Positions 6,330-6,811 of a stretch of DNA of 6,811 nucleotides are shown here, one piece after another. Position 1 is the stretch's first letter; every line of letters starts with the position of its first letter. This DNA comes from DASQWP01 sp050697555 (GTDB lineage Bacteria > Actinomycetota > Thermoleophilia > Gaiellales > Gaiellaceae), in assembly GCA_050697555.1 (NCBI GenBank), contig JBOHAD010000104.1, positions 1 to 6,811 of the forward strand, read 5' to 3'. Both the position numbers and the translations under genes were made by a program. The notes beneath the pieces were generated by a model. That model saw nothing but the letters and a program-made list of their open reading frames with translations, did not search any database and had not been told where the DNA came from.

Positions 6330-6333
6330 TAAC
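6328..6333 (+). promoter_or_regulatory. Putative -10 element of the divergent plus-strand gene
   Basis: TATAAC, one mismatch from TATAAT, ends seven bases before the ATG at 6341, so the transcript would be leaderless. It overlaps the minus-strand TAGCCT by two bases, so polymerase could not occupy both at once. No -35 hexamer or Shine-Dalgarno is visible. Confidence 0.45.
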
Positions 6334-6340
6334 TCTCGCG

Positions 6341-6658
6341 ATGGAGCCCGCCGAGAGGAGCACGCAGCCGGAACGCGTCCGCGGCGTCGAGCGCTCGTTC
6401 CAGGTGCAGATCGGAGGGGTGGGCGGATTCGAGCTCCGGCCCACGCGCTTCTTCGTCTGGGGCGGTGCGGAGCGCGAAGGAAGCGAGCGGATCCTGCCGC
6501 TCGGGGCCCGGCCGCGTAACCTCGTCGTCCCCCGCCGCCCGCGCGAGGTCCACGCCGGCTCCGTCCACGTCCGCACCCTCGGCAACCCCCTCATGACGAT
6601 CGCCCTCGCGGGCGTCTACGCAGCTCGCCGAATGCGCAAGGAGCGGCAGGGCAGCTAG
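6341..6658 (+). CDS. Hypothetical protein, divergent from the carboxypeptidase
   Basis: A 105-residue protein that I do not recognise. It begins MEPAERSTQPERVRGVERSF, continues with a glycine-rich stretch (QVQIGGVGGFELRPTRFFVW, residues 22-41), has a central part rich in Arg and Pro, and ends with a mildly hydrophobic segment (LMTIALAGVYAARRMRKERQ, residues 84-103) with a strongly basic tail. There is no signal peptide and no cysteine. Coding is supported by third codon positions that are nearly all G or C in this frame, by a start just outside the divergent gene, and by a TATAAC hexamer seven bases before the ATG. The same frame is open far upstream, but that stretch is antisense to the carboxypeptidase and is not counted. 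The basic C-terminus could contact membrane or nucleic acid; that is speculation. A chance open frame in GC-rich DNA cannot be excluded. Confidence 0.6.
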   Translation: MEPAERSTQPERVRGVERSFQVQIGGVGGFELRPTRFFVWGGAEREGSERILPLGARPRNLVVPRRPREVHAGSVHVRTLGNPLMTIALAGVYAARRMRKERQGS

Positions 6659-6700
6659 ACGTTCGGCCGGCAATCCGCGCACTCGCGGCTGGCGGCTGCG

Positions 6701-6811
6701 ATGCGGCGCCGGATCGCCGCGCTCGCCCTTGCCCGTACTGAACCGTACGGGCTGCGGACGATCACGACGCCCGGCTTGGTCGCACCCGTCCCCGACGAGC
6801 ACGCCGATCAC
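6701..6811 (+). CDS. Possible start of a further gene (runs off the right edge)
   Basis: An ATG at 6701 opens a frame of 37 codons to the window edge, reading MRRRIAALALARTEPYGLRT and ending VAPVPDEHADH. Most third positions are G or C, and the composition is more protein-like than in the other frames. It lies in the same frame as the preceding gene, after its TAG at 6656-6658. There is no convincing Shine-Dalgarno (GGCGG at 6691-6695 is weak) and no TANNNT at the spacing seen elsewhere. I do not recognise the sequence. Confidence 0.25.
   Translation, partial: MRRRIAALALARTEPYGLRTITTPGLVAPVPDEHADH
6731..6752. repeat. Perfect 8-bp palindrome with 6-base spacer
   Basis: GCCCGTAC at 6731-6738 and GTACGGGC at 6745-6752 are exact inverted repeats around TGAACC. 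It could be a dyad operator or a hairpin 73 bases after the stop of the unknown gene. No T tract follows on either strand. It lies inside the doubtful reading frame starting at 6701. Nothing else is recognisable between 6659 and 6811. Confidence 0.4.

Noticed and set aside
6317..6811. N-terminal extension of the carboxypeptidase to the right edge
   Set aside because: The frame is open but would bury the signal peptide after about 165 residues of non-protein-like sequence; the GTG at 6316 gives a normal secreted PBP5-like protein.

Overview
The window is GC-rich (roughly 70% by eye) bacterial chromosome in housekeeping territory. High GC, third codon positions that are almost always G or C, and genes that appear leaderless behind a TANNNT -10 element suggest an actinobacterium. 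A deep-branching class such as Thermoleophilia is possible, but this is inference and not a sequence match. No mobile element, CRISPR array, tRNA or rRNA was seen.

Layout, from right to left because most genes are on the minus strand. Divergent from the rest is a plus-strand gene of unknown function (6341-6658), followed by about 150 bases holding a palindrome and perhaps the start of another gene. A secreted D-alanyl-D-alanine carboxypeptidase (6316-5156) overlaps a PfkB-family sugar-phosphate kinase, probably 1-phosphofructokinase (5159-4200), by an ATGA. After 45 bases come guaB, IMP dehydrogenase (4154-2643), a 163-base gap with three possible stem-loops, and guaA, GMP synthase (2479-902). 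guaA overlaps a 47-residue zinc-ribbon protein (905-762) by a GTGA. A 152-base gap with strong tandem hairpins resembling a REP pair separates this from an MFS transporter (609 to beyond the left edge).

The genes fall into four likely transcription units: the plus-strand unknown; carboxypeptidase plus kinase; guaB-guaA-zinc ribbon; and the MFS gene. GuaB and GuaA catalyse consecutive steps, IMP to XMP to GMP, so the third unit is a guanine nucleotide operon with a small unknown passenger. The carboxypeptidase trims peptidoglycan outside the membrane; its coupling to a sugar-phosphate kinase has no obvious metabolic reason.

The most interesting pattern is regulatory. All four genes that begin a unit have a -10-like hexamer exactly seven bases before the start codon (TAGCCT, TACGAT, TAGCCT and TATAAC). 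The internal genes fruK and guaA have Shine-Dalgarno sequences instead. This looks like a leaderless-first, SD-internal arrangement. Two of these promoters lie back to back in a 24-base intergenic gap and share two bases of their -10 elements. I see no convincing undescribed multi-gene system; the best candidates for novelty are the small zinc-ribbon protein and the unknown plus-strand gene.
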